64,000 nt of DNA from Vibrio sp. qd031. Its GTDB lineage: Bacteria; Pseudomonadota; Gammaproteobacteria; Enterobacterales; Vibrionaceae. Made by a program: the position numbers and the translations under genes. How positions within the stretch are numbered: position 1 is the stretch's first letter; the number at the start of each line of letters is the position of its first letter. The notes under the pieces were generated by a model. The model was not told the DNA's origin. It saw only the letters and a program-made list of their open reading frames with translations, and ran no database searches. The stretch spans positions 806,818 through 870,817 of the forward strand of contig NZ_JXQD01000025.1 of the NCBI RefSeq assembly GCF_002100145.1, written 5' to 3'. This document shows positions 52,598-63,300 of the stretch, piece after piece.

Positions 52598-53695
52598 ATG
52601 AGCATACATCAATTTCAACCAGACCTACCACCACCGTCAAATTCTGTAGGTGTAGTAGGATGGTTACGTAAAAATTTATTTAACGGGCCAGTCAACTCTA
52701 TTGTGAGTTTGATTTTAGGCTATCTAGTCCTGTCGATGGTGTTATCCGTTGTCGACTGGGCATTTATTAATGCTGATTGGATTGGCACAACACGCGATGA
52801 CTGTACAAGTGCAGGTGCATGTTGGGTATTTATTAGTGTGCGATGGGAACAATTTATGTACGGCTTCTATCCAGAAGCTGAACTTTGGCGCCCTCGCCTG
52901 TTCTATGCGACGCTTGCGATTTTTGTCGCAGCGCTTATGTGGGAAAAAACCCCTAAGCGAACTTGGTTGTGGTTATTTTTTGTAAACGTGTATCCATTTT
53001 TGATTGCCACTCTGCTGTATGGTGGCGTATTTGGGCTAGAAGTGGTTGAAACTCATAAATGGGGTGGCTTGCTAGTAACACTCATCATCGCATTAATCGG
53101 TATTGTTGTTTCACTACCAATCGGTGTATTCCTGGCACTTGGACGTCGTTCCGAAATGCCTATTATACGAAGTATGTGTACTGTTTATATCGAAGTTTGG
53201 CGTGGCGTACCACTGATCACTGTTTTGTTTATGGCATCGGTAATGCTTCCGCTCTTCCTATCGGAAGGTATGGAAACAGACAAGCTAATCCGTGCTCTTG
53301 TAGGTGTAGTACTCTTTAGTGCTGCCTATATGGCTGAGGTTATTCGTGGTGGTTTACAAGCTATTCCTAGCGGCCAGTATGAAGCGGCTGACGCTCTAGG
53401 GTTAAGTTACTGGCAAAAAATGCGTCTCATTATTTTGCCACAGGCACTAAAAATTACCATTCCATCGATTGTAAATACCTTCATCGGTTTATTTAAAGAT
53501 ACCAGCTTGGTGTTAATCATTGGTATGTTTGATGTACTAGGCATAGGTCAATCAGCCAACACCGACCCTGAGTGGTTAGGTTTTGCCATCGAAAGTTATG
53601 TATTTGTCGCGCTAGTGTTTTGGGTATTTTGTTTTGGTATGTCAAGATACTCTATCTGGCTCGAAAACAAGCTTCATACTGGTCACAAGCGATAA
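52598..53695 (+). CDS. aapM: General L-amino acid ABC transporter permease AapM
   Basis: The protein has 365 residues with about eight membrane segments. The signature VYIEVWRGVPLITVLF and the EAA loop EAADALGLSYWQKMRLIILPQALK are intact. It pairs with AapQ. An extra-cytoplasmic loop near residues 65-85 contains two cysteines (DDCTSAGACW). It lies 12 bp after aapQ and 21 bp before aapP. Confidence 0.95.
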   Translation: MSIHQFQPDLPPPSNSVGVVGWLRKNLFNGPVNSIVSLILGYLVLSMVLSVVDWAFINADWIGTTRDDCTSAGACWVFISVRWEQFMYGFYPEAELWRPRLFYATLAIFVAALMWEKTPKRTWLWLFFVNVYPFLIATLLYGGVFGLEVVETHKWGGLLVTLIIALIGIVVSLPIGVFLALGRRSEMPIIRSMCTVYIEVWRGVPLITVLFMASVMLPLFLSEGMETDKLIRALVGVVLFSAAYMAEVIRGGLQAIPSGQYEAADALGLSYWQKMRLIILPQALKITIPSIVNTFIGLFKDTSLVLIIGMFDVLGIGQSANTDPEWLGFAIESYVFVALVFWVFCFGMSRYSIWLENKLHTGHKR

Positions 53696-53716
53696 GAATT
53701 TAGTCAAGGACGTATT

Positions 53717-54466
53717 ATGACAACTGAACAAGAGTACATGATCCAGTTACAGGATATGAACAAATGGTACGGCGAGTTTCACGTACTAAAAAACATTAAT
53801 CTTAATGTGAAAAAAGGCGAAAAAATCGTTATATGTGGCCCTTCAGGCTCAGGTAAATCAACCATGATCCGCTGTATTAACCGCTTAGAAGAGCATCAGA
53901 AAGGCCACATTATGGTTTCGGGCACTGAGCTTACTGAAGATCTTAAAAATATCGAAGCGGTTCGTAGAGAAGTAGGTATGTGTTTTCAGCACTTTAACCT
54001 TTTCCCGCATTTAACTGTTTTGGAAAACTGCACGCTAGCGCCGATTTGGGTGAAAAAAATGCCTAAGGAAGAAGCTGAAGCTGTAGCGATGAAATACCTT
54101 GAACGCGTTAAAATCCCCGATCAAGCAGACAAATACCCTGGTCAGTTATCAGGTGGTCAGCAGCAACGTGTTGCCATTGCGCGCTCACTTTGTATGAGTC
54201 CACAAGTCATGCTGTTTGATGAGCCGACTTCTGCGCTCGATCCTGAAATGGTTCGCGAAGTATTGGACGTTATGGTGGAACTTGCAGAAGAAGGCATGAC
54301 CATGCTGTGTGTAACGCACGAAATGGGGTTTGCTAAAGAAGTCGCGGACCGAGTGATCTTTATGGATGCTGGCGAAATTATTGAAGAAAATAACCCCATT
54401 GATTTCTTCGAAAACCCTCAGTCTGATCGGACCCAAAACTTCCTCAGTCAAATATTGCACCACTAA
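53717..54466 (+). CDS. aapP: Amino acid ABC transporter ATP-binding protein AapP
   Basis: The protein has 249 residues. Walker A is GPSGSGKST, the signature motif [13 protein letters not shown], Walker [13 protein letters not shown], and the H-loop CVTHEMGF. It is the cytosolic ATPase of the polar amino acid transporter family, powering AapQM. It is the last gene of aapJQMP and is followed by a strong terminator. Confidence 0.96.
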   Translation: MTTEQEYMIQLQDMNKWYGEFHVLKNINLNVKKGEKIVICGPSGSGKSTMIRCINRLEEHQKGHIMVSGTELTEDLKNIEAVRREVGMCFQHFNLFPHLTVLENCTLAPIWVKKMPKEEAEAVAMKYLERVKIPDQADKYPGQLSGGQQQRVAIARSLCMSPQVMLFDEPTSALDPEMVREVLDVMVELAEEGMTMLCVTHEMGFAKEVADRVIFMDAGEIIEENNPIDFFENPQSDRTQNFLSQILHH

Positions 54467-54475
54467 GTAGTAATT

Positions 54476-54503
54476 AAAGGGTGACACAAGTCACCCTTTT
54501 TTT
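54476..54503 (+). terminator. aap operon terminator
   Basis: Arms AAGGGTGAC / GTCACCCTT with a four-base loop are followed by T5 or more. It lies 10 bp after aapP. The GTGAC/GTCAC arms look like a matS site but the spacing is wrong. Confidence 0.92.
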
Positions 54504-54659
54504 ATTCGCAGTGCTTGTGCGTTATACTTTGTTACATGTTAGGGTTAACGGATTGAAACTTATCGCTTATGATTTCGTACTTATATAATGCGTGGCCCTT
54601 GAAATTCTAATCATTTGCCACTACTTAACTAGTAACAACTAAGATTTGTGAGGAATCTA

Positions 54660-55322
54660 ATGAACAGTCCAATGGTAGAACGCACTGCGCAGCAGCAAAG
54701 TGTATTGCAAACCAACAAGGTTCTGCGTAACACATACTTTTTACTTTCGATGACGCTGATATGGTCGGCTCTTGTTGCTGGTATTTCAATGGCCTTCAAC
54801 CTGCCGCGTCCAGGTCTAATCATCATGCTAGTTGGCTTTTACGGCTTACTATTTTTAACTGAGAAGAACCGCGACAACAGTATGGGGTTGGTATTTACCT
54901 TCCTATTCACAGGTTTCCTTGGCTACACAATCGGGCCAATTCTCAATGCTTACGTTGGCGCTGGTATGGGTGACGTCGTCGTCACTGCACTAGGTGGTAC
55001 TGCCCTAGCCTTCTTAGGTGCATCTGCTTACGCTCTAACAACCAAGCGTGATCTATCGTTCTTAAACGGCATGCTAATGGCTGGTCTTGTGGTACTGCTT
55101 GTTGGTATGGTTGCTAATATCTTCCTACAAATGCCAATGTTGTACCTAGCAATGAGCGGAATGTTTATTCTGTTCTCAACGGGCGTTATTTTGCTGACAA
55201 CGCAAAACATCATTCGAGGTGGAGAAACAAATTACATTTCGGCGACGGTATCGCTGTACGTATCCATCTACAACATTTTCATTAGCCTGCTGAGCATTCT
55301 TGGCGTAATGAACAACGACTAA
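54660..55322 (+). CDS. yccA: Bax inhibitor-1 family inner membrane protein YccA
   Basis: The protein has 220 residues from the ATG at 54660 (GAGG six bases upstream; the in-frame GTG at 54648 is part of that SD). Seven hydrophobic helices and stretches such as HKVLRNTYFLLS-like NKVLRNTYFLLSMTL, GGTALAFLGASAY and ETNYISATVSLYVSIYNIF align closely with E. coli YccA (219). YccA is a substrate and modulator of the FtsH protease. A TATAAT at 54584-54589 is a candidate -10. Its place before tusE is conserved with E. coli. Confidence 0.95.
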   Translation: MNSPMVERTAQQQSVLQTNKVLRNTYFLLSMTLIWSALVAGISMAFNLPRPGLIIMLVGFYGLLFLTEKNRDNSMGLVFTFLFTGFLGYTIGPILNAYVGAGMGDVVVTALGGTALAFLGASAYALTTKRDLSFLNGMLMAGLVVLLVGMVANIFLQMPMLYLAMSGMFILFSTGVILLTTQNIIRGGETNYISATVSLYVSIYNIFISLLSILGVMNND

Positions 55323-55340
55323 TTTGTCGAACTGCATAGA

Positions 55341-55370
55341 AAGCCTAGACTTAGTCTAGGCTTTTTTTTT
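55341..55370 (+). terminator. yccA terminator
   Basis: Arms AAGCCTAGAC / GTCTAGGCTT with a three-base loop are followed by eight T. It lies 18 bp after yccA. Confidence 0.92.
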
Positions 55371-55415
55371 GCTCTCGTTTACACTATCGGCCATCAAAAA
55401 TGACATGAGCAGACT

Positions 55416-55745
55416 ATGTTTGATTACAATGGCACGTCAATAGCCACCGATGCCGAAGGCTACCTAAAAGACTACACACAATGGGAAGAAGCGATGATAC
55501 CTGTGCTTGCCGAGCAAGAAGGCATTGTTCTGACCGATGACCATTTAGAAATCATTTTGTTTGTGCGTGAGTTTTACCTGGAATTTAAGACTTCTCCGGC
55601 CGTAAGAATGCTTGTTAAAGCCGTAGCCAAAGCCCATGGTCCTGAGAAAGGCAGCAGTAAATATTTGTTTACATTGTTTAGAGAAGGCCCTGCGAAACAA
55701 GCTACGAAACTTGCCGGACTGCCCAAGCCTGCCAAGTGTTTATAG
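55416..55745 (+). CDS. tusE: Sulfur relay protein TusE (DsrC family)
   Basis: The protein has 109 residues, equal to E. coli Tus[15 protein letters not shown] near the start and the C-terminal arm [16 protein letters not shown], with the reactive penultimate Cys108, are intact. TusE takes persulfide from TusBCD and passes it to MnmA for 2-thiouridine on tRNA wobble uridines. Cytosolic. The yccA-tusE-yccX-rlmI cluster matches E. coli. Confidence 0.95.
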   Translation: MFDYNGTSIATDAEGYLKDYTQWEEAMIPVLAEQEGIVLTDDHLEIILFVREFYLEFKTSPAVRMLVKAVAKAHGPEKGSSKYLFTLFREGPAKQATKLAGLPKPAKCL

Positions 55746-55792
55746 GATATTCAACTCATGACCTTTTCAGTTTAACCACCCCGCATATGACC

Positions 55793-56065
55793 TCAATACA
55801 TGCTAAAACGAGTCATTGGTGCGTATTCAACGTACTCAACAGCAATCTCGGTGACTGTTGAGGTTGGCGGGCCGGTCTTTAACCAGTCCAGCAGTAACTC
55901 TACAGAGTGCTCATCCCCGCTTGCGAGAACCTCAACGCGTCCATCGTTAAGGTTCTTTGCATAGCCTGTAAGACCCCACGTCTGCGCCTGATGCGCAGTA
56001 AAATATCGAAATCCGACTCCTTGGACACGGCCCGACACCCATGCTTTTGCTGTTTTCTGTGTCAT
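55793..56065 (-). CDS. yccX: Acylphosphatase
   Basis: The protein has 90 residues from the ATG at 56065, preceded by GGGAGG; the frame is open 17 codons further upstream without family support. [13 protein letters not shown] holds the catalytic Arg and [13 protein letters not shown] the catalytic Asn. It hydrolyses acyl phosphates in the cytosol. It is divergent from rlmI and convergent with tusE. Confidence 0.94.
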   Translation of the reverse strand: MTQKTAKAWVSGRVQGVGFRYFTAHQAQTWGLTGYAKNLNDGRVEVLASGDEHSVELLLDWLKTGPPTSTVTEIAVEYVEYAPMTRFSMY

Positions 56066-56136
56066 ATTCCCTCCCAAAGTTGCTTTTGTTGGCCCTTTCA
56101 TTAAAAATGGCGACACTTTAATTTAGGCATCCAAAC

Positions 56137-57330
56137 ATGACTTTAGCAATAAAACTAGCCAAGGGACGTGAAAAATCACTGCTCCGTCGACATCCGTGGA
56201 TTTTCTCTCGTGCTATTGAAAAATTAATTGGCGAACCTCAATTAGGCGACACCGTAGACGTATTAGATTTTAAAGGACGCTGGCTCGCAAAGGCCGCTTA
56301 CTCTCCTAATTCTCAAATTCGTGCGCGTGTTTGGAGCTTTGATAATTGTGATATTGATATCGATTTCTTTGAATATCGCATCCAACAAGCACTCGAGATA
56401 AGACAAGACATTATTGAGCGCGAAAAGGCAACGGGCTTTCGATTGATCGCAGCAGAATCGGATGGCCTTCCTGGCGTCACCATTGATAAATATAAAGACT
56501 ATCTTGTCTGTCAGCTTCTCAGCGCCGGTGCCGAACAACATAGAGACTCACTAGTCAAAGCACTTACCCGTATTTTCCCCTCGTGCCATATATACGAGCG
56601 ATCGGACGTTAAGGTAAGAGAAAAGGAAGGACTCGAGCAACGTGTTGGCGTGCTTCATGGTGAATTACCGCCAGAAAGTGTAACCATTGAAGAAAATGGC
56701 GTTAAAATTGGCGTCGATATTGTTAATGGTCATAAAACAGGTTTTTATTTGGACCAGCGAGACAGTCGTCAACGCTCAATGAAATATACGCAGGGCAAAA
56801 GCGTGCTCAATTGCTTCTCGTATACCGGTGGATTTGGCCTCTACGCGCTCAAGAGCGGTGCGACGCGAGTAATCAATGCAGATGTGTCACAACCCGCATT
56901 GGACGCTGCTAAGCGCAATGCAGAGCTTAATGGCTTCGACATCAGCAAGAAACGGGCTGTCTTTTTAAACGCAGACGTTTTTAAGCTACTGAGAGAATAT
57001 CGCGATCAGGGAACAAAGTTTGATGTAGTTATCATGGATCCGCCAAAAATGGTGAGCTCCAAATCAACCCTAACTTCAGGAAGTCGCGGTTACAAAGATC
57101 TTAATCGCTTAGCTATTGAGATTCTCAATCCTGGTGGAACGCTACTCACCTATTCCTGCTCAGGTCTTATGGATCAAAGCCTGTTCCAGAAAATAGTCGC
57201 TGATGCTGCTCTAGACGCGGGTCGATCGGTAAAGTTCATAGAACGATTCGAACAAGCCGCCGATCACTTATGTGATACTGCCTATCCAGAGGGCTTTTAC
57301 CTCAAAGGGTTCGCTTGCCGCGTGCTTTAA
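56137..57330 (+). CDS. rlmI: 23S rRNA m5C1962 methyltransferase RlmI
   Basis: The protein has 397 residues, as in E. coli RlmI (396). An N-terminal PUA domain (about 1-75, [17 protein letters not shown]) is followed by a beta-hairpin and the Rossmann methyltransferase with [28 protein letters not shown] and VIMDPPKMV; the C-terminal TYSCSGLM holds the probable catalytic Cys. It modifies C1962 of 23S rRNA. Divergent from yccX. Confidence 0.96.
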   Translation: MTLAIKLAKGREKSLLRRHPWIFSRAIEKLIGEPQLGDTVDVLDFKGRWLAKAAYSPNSQIRARVWSFDNCDIDIDFFEYRIQQALEIRQDIIEREKATGFRLIAAESDGLPGVTIDKYKDYLVCQLLSAGAEQHRDSLVKALTRIFPSCHIYERSDVKVREKEGLEQRVGVLHGELPPESVTIEENGVKIGVDIVNGHKTGFYLDQRDSRQRSMKYTQGKSVLNCFSYTGGFGLYALKSGATRVINADVSQPALDAAKRNAELNGFDISKKRAVFLNADVFKLLREYRDQGTKFDVVIMDPPKMVSSKSTLTSGSRGYKDLNRLAIEILNPGGTLLTYSCSGLMDQSLFQKIVADAALDAGRSVKFIERFEQAADHLCDTAYPEGFYLKGFACRVL

Positions 57331-57350
57331 TTACCCACAAGCAATTCATA

Positions 57351-57386
57351 AAAAACGCCAAGCCACAAAGTGACTTGGCGTTTTTC
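57351..57386. terminator. Terminator between rlmI and the adhesin gene
   Basis: Arms AACGCCAAG / CTTGGCGTT are flanked by A6 and T5, so it works for both convergent genes. It lies 20 bp past rlmI and ten before the adhesin stop. Confidence 0.9.
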
Positions 57387-57395
57387 TTTGTAGGA

Positions 57396-60300
57396 CTATA
57401 TATCGTCTTTAATGATCAACATATTCGCTAGATTATTGGTTAAGTCTGTAGAAGATACACCATCAAACTCAATCGTTACTGTATCGCCCAATCTATCTAC
57501 AGTGATAGACGAACCGTTGTCCGTAGTCGATACCGTTTGTGCAATGGTATCGAGCAATGCACCTACGTCATCACTTTCAACGTCATGGAATAGATCGCTT
57601 AAGTCAACTTTCTCACCTTGGTAATCACCCTGCACATCAAAGGCAAGGTCAAAGTCAGTGATTGTATCTGTGCTACCATCGAGGTCACCTTCATGCCAAG
57701 CAAACAGATCGCTACCCTCACCGCCAGTGAGGATGTCATCGCCCTTGCCACCTATCAGTAGATCGTCTCCTTCGCCGCCAATAAGTAGGTCGTTTCCGTC
57801 ACCACCGACAAGGACATCATCACCGGCAGCGCCGTCCAAAATGCTGTCGTATCCCTGAGTGATAACAGCGGTTGCCCCATTGGCACCATCAGAAATAAAC
57901 TTACCGTCCATAACTGAACCGTCACTCAACGTGACGCTAAACGACGCACCTACGAAACTACTGCCTTGGTCATCACCAAAGCCATCGGTATCGAATGAGA
58001 ACCAGAACTCATCCCCACTGGTAAAGTCACCGGCAACAAACTTCGCGGTAAGTTTTGAGGTATCAGAACTCATGTCATCCCAGATATTGTTGGTCTGGTC
58101 AATTCCAACCGAATCACTATCGTCGAATTGGAAACCGTCACTAACATCCCAGGAAGCACTGCTGTCAATACTGCTCAAATCAATGCTCAATTCAGCAACA
58201 GATAAGCCGGCAGCTATCGTCGCAACGGTAAAGCCAAACTGATTCGCTGTCCCATATGTCGAGCCAGCTCTTACTGTCGCATTAACAGTGACAGGAACCG
58301 CGCCACTTGCCGTAGATTGCGCAATAATCACGTCATTCGCGTTAGTGCCTACTAATTGAGACGAGTCCTGATAATCCAACTCAACTCGTGCACTATCGGA
58401 GGTACCGTTACCTTCAATCAAGTACTCAAGTAAATCGCCACTGCTACCGTTTTCGATAGTGATTTTACCATCGGTATTGCTCACCAAAGCATCATCACTG
58501 GTGATATTGGTAAGTGCAGTATCGGAACTGGTTGCGTCACCATGCAGTAAGTAGTCTGAGTCTACATTTAACGTACTGCCTTCTGCTGCGTTAGTGATGA
58601 TGTTATTCACGTTAGCATCTATTGCAGCGTAATAGTCGATGTTTAGGGTCAGATCCAAGGAATCTTGGTCTCCGTCGCCATCTTCGATTTGAATCTCAAT
58701 CACTTCTTTCTCGTTTAGAACATTACGATCAACGTCAATACCATAGTAGTATTCACCACTTTCGAAGTTAATTCTAAACTCACCACCCATAACGGTTTGC
58801 ACCGTGATCTCTGGTGTTAACGCATCATACTGGTACGTCACGCCATCAATAACTACAGCTGTGATTGATACGCCATCAGCGCCCTCCAAAATGCCGCCTT
58901 CTGTATCGAGAAGTTTTATTTCACCCGTAATAGTGCCGTTGTCGAAATACTCTAGTACTGTATCTGTAAGATCATCAGCGTCATCAACAATAACAGCGTA
59001 CTCGCTATCATCGTCATTAGGATCTACTGAGTGAGCAATAGGTGTAAGCTCATCTAGAGGTGCATTTCCAATACCAATGGCAAAGGCGATGTCGTAATTG
59101 GCCGTGTCTAAATAGTCTTCCCAATCAGTTTGACGAGTATCGGTTATTTCTGATCCTGAGTTTGGAACACCATCGGAAATGAAGTAGACAAAGCTCTGAT
59201 CCGCTGCAGGTAATGCTCCACTTGTCATCACTTCTTCTAGAGCATCGTGGTATAAGGTTCCACCACTGGCTTCAAGTGATTCCAAGTAATTGATGGTTTC
59301 GTCAATATCGTCGATCAGCCAACCAGAATTCTCAATGTTACTGCCCGAGAACGTAACCACTTGAACGTTAACATTACCTGTATCATCGACTTCATTAACC
59401 AACGCTCTCAACGATTCTATGGCTGTCTCAAGATAAGTTTTTCCATTGCCAGCGGCGTAATCCATACTGCCTGACAAGTCCAACACAAAGGTTAAGTTAG
59501 TCGTAACCGGGTCTGCGTTGGTCATGAGGTTGCGCTCAATGTCGGACACCATCGGCACATCATCAACGATTGCAATATCTAGCTGCGCTGAATCGGTAAC
59601 ACCAACACCATTTTCGATGACGTATTCAACACTGTCTACCACATCATCACCCGATGAGGTTTCGGTTAGTTCGTAATCGAAATCACCTGCACGACGACCA
59701 TTTGAGTCATCCACATATACAGTCAATATACCGTAAACCGTATCGACGGTGATCACGCCATTAACTGGAGTTTGGTTACCCACTTCTGTAATTACTGTGG
59801 AATCACTGATACCACCATCGTTATCAAGAAGGTTGCCCGACACAATATTGCTGCCCGTCCCAGATTCAGTGCCACTGTCTAGACCCGCTTCGTACACATC
59901 AGCGACATTATCTTTTGCGTCAGGAAGAGAATCTTGAGTTACCGTAAGCTCGGCCGAAGACGTGCTTCCATCTGCATCGGTAAGTTCATATTGAAAAGTA
60001 TCTTCAATTGCACTGCCGACGCCATACTGGACATCAACACTATTAACAGTGAAGCTATTGTTACTGCCTGTATAGAGCACAACACTAGTAAAGCCTGTAT
60101 TAGTCGCAATGGTTAAATCGTTACTGCTAACGCTGCCGCTATCAACAAGATTTCCCTGATCATCATAGGCTTCCCAATACACTGTTTCATTACCATTCAC
60201 GCCACTGAGTGTAAAATTAGCGACATGTGCTGCTTCACTAAACTCTGTGACAAGTGCTTCATCGGAACGAATCGAGCTACCATTTGTGGAATTGTTGCTA

Positions 60301-63300
60301 TTGACACCAACATTACCACCAGTGCTCACTACCGACGCATCACTATTTAAGTTATTAACATCCACCTGTGTATAGTCACTATAGGCATAGAGCGAAATGC
60401 CTTGGTTGCTTAACATATCGTTAGCTGAAAACGACTCTACTTGACCTTCAGACTGTGTAGACTCATAGCGGTAACTACCATCTTGATTAAACGTGACCAC
60501 AGCGTTGTCGGTTGTAATGGTTAGCTCACCATTTTCATCCCAACTATTGTATGTGACATTTTCGTAAGTAATACTAGTCACTTCAGTAGCGTCGTTGCCA
60601 AGTTCATCTTTGCCGCTACCGTTATTTTCACCTTCTATTAAGTTGCCGTAGCCGACACCACCAAATCCAACACTGTCAGAATCATCAATTGCGACAGGGA
60701 CACTATCGCTAATATCTATTTCAACTTCTGTCCAAGTTGAGTTGCCATTTCCATCAGTAACTTGATAGTAAATGCTGTCAACTAATGTCGCAGAATCACT
60801 ATGGTCAAGCCCTGACGGCGCTTGGTATGAGAACGTACCGTCTTCGTTAACCACAACCGTTCCACCGAGTGCAGTGGTAAATGTTGCGCCCGTAGAAGAA
60901 ATATCGACTTGTCCTGAACCTGACGCATCGGTAGCTAAAGTCACAAGTTGTAGACTATCACCATCAACATCCGAGTCGTTTGCAACTAACTGTTCTGTAT
61001 TGAAGACTAGCACTGCGCCTTCTTCCATCGCTGCTGAGTCTTCTGACCCCAAAGGAACGTCATTGTTGCCAATGACATTGACCGTCGCGGTTGCTGTATC
61101 CGTCGCACCGTGTTCATCGGTAATGGTATAAGTGAATGAATCTTTAACTAATTCGCCAGCAGACAAGTATTCAAATGCACCGTTTGAGTCGTAATCATAG
61201 GTACCGTCAGAGTAAATCGTTAACAGTGCACCACTAGCTAGCGCAATAACTTGACCATCAGTGACCGGCTGACCATTCACATGAGTAATACCAAATCTGT
61301 CGCCTTGACTGTCACTATCGTTTGCTAGCAAGCCTTGTGCAGGGTCGGCTATTGTGACACCGCTGTCTTCTCTCGCAACAATAGCTCCATCACCCAAGTC
61401 GACACCAGAAGCGTTGATGGACGAGAGAACATAGTCAGACGAGTCACCAGTAAGGACATTGTTTTCACTGGCTGCAAAAACCAATGTATCAAACACAATA
61501 TCGCCAGTATCTATTGTAAACTTGCCTGACGTTGAGCCCGCTGGGTTCTCGAACGTACCAGATGCGACGAGTTCTCCGTTGTAGTAGGCCGACCAAGCGC
61601 CTTGCTCACCGCCATTTTCATCGCCAAATAATCGCTCGGCACCAAATTCAACTTGGTTAACCAGTTCGCTAAACTCAATTTTCAGCTGCTCAGAACGCCC
61701 TGTATCCGGGTCAAATTCTATTTGATCCGGGACTTGTCCCGTGTCGCGAATAGAGTTAGCAACACCGATTCCATAACCATCTAATACTGAAATATCACCG
61801 GTAACGGCATTCCCATTGCTGTCGTATGTTATGGCTTCAATAGTAAACAGCGGCTGGTCATTATCGTCTACGGGGATTTCGACTCCACGGGTGAAATCCG
61901 CACTTACTTGGTAAATCGCGTCATTATCGCCATCGTTTTCCGCATCGACCGTATTAACTTCAATGGTGGCATTACCGGTGCTTTGAAGATCGCCATCTGA
62001 AACTACATACTCAAAGGTAGCGTTACCTTCGTACCCATCGGCAGGAACAAATTCAATGTCGCCATTATTGTCGATGTTAACCACACCACTGCCATCACCC
62101 AAGGTAATAACTTGCGAGCCGCCAGTAAGCACGACGCCGTCGATAGAGACTAGGACGACATTGTCACCGTCAATATCGGTGTCATTAGCGGTTAAGTCTA
62201 GGCTCACACTACTACCTGAGTTCACTAAGTAGTTATCGTCATTAGCGTCAGGCGCGTCATTAACTGGTAACACCTCAATACTCAATGCCTCGCTTTGCCC
62301 CGTATTGGTGGTGTAAATAATATCTGGAGTATTACCGTTCCAATCTGCCAATGGTGTAAAGGTGTAATCACCCGTGCTGTTAAGGATGAAATCACCCATG
62401 CCTGGAATCGTCACTTCCTGGCCTGCGTTGTAGGTTTGACCGTTAATTTGGAAAGTAGCAACCAGCAGCGAACTATCAACGTCACTGTCATTAGCTAAAA
62501 CATTTCCATTCGCAACGGTGTCTTCATCTATCGTAATAGAATCTTTAACAAGCTTGCTTGGGTCGTCGACTGGGGTGACGGCAATACTAAGGTCGGCAGT
62601 GTCGCCAGTATTAGTACTGTATGTGACTGTAGGTACTTGACCGTGCCAGTTTTCGTTTGGCTCAAACACATAACTGCCATCTTGATTTAACGTAAACTCA
62701 CCGCCAGACAGCACCACTGTATCCCCAGCGTTAAAGGAGCCTGTTACACCATCAATGGTAAATTCAACCACGGTTAGCGGACTATCATCTTCAACGTCAT
62801 TAGAAAGCACGCTTCCTACTGCATTAGAATCTTCGGTAACGCTGATACTATCGTCGTTCAAGACGGTATCTGCATTGTCTGGAGTCACAGTGACGATCAC
62901 ATCAGCATTTGATGTGCCACCATTACCGTCAGAAATGACATAATTGATCGTCGCTTCACCGTTAAAGTCTTTGTTTGGTGTGAAGGTTAATGTCCCATCA
63001 CCATTAATGACAACACTGCCATTCGGGCTTGTAGCGCTAACTACAGACAATTCATCACCATCTATGTCAGTATCATTGCCCAATACGTTAATGATGACTG
63101 CAGTGTCTTCTTCTGTTGTTGCTATATCGTCTATTGCGATTGGGCCGTCGTTTGTACCAGTAATGGTTATAGTGACAGTTGTCGCATTCCCATCGCTCAG
63201 ATCTACAACAAATACTCGTTCAATCGCCTCTCCTTCAGCTAGCTCATTGACAATCTGGTTATCAGCCAATACAAATTTCCATTGACCAGTAGAATCCACA

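Noticed and set aside
54481..54494. GTGAC...GTCAC taken for a matS site
   Set aside because: The spacer is four bases, not three, and the sequence is the stem-loop of the aap terminator.
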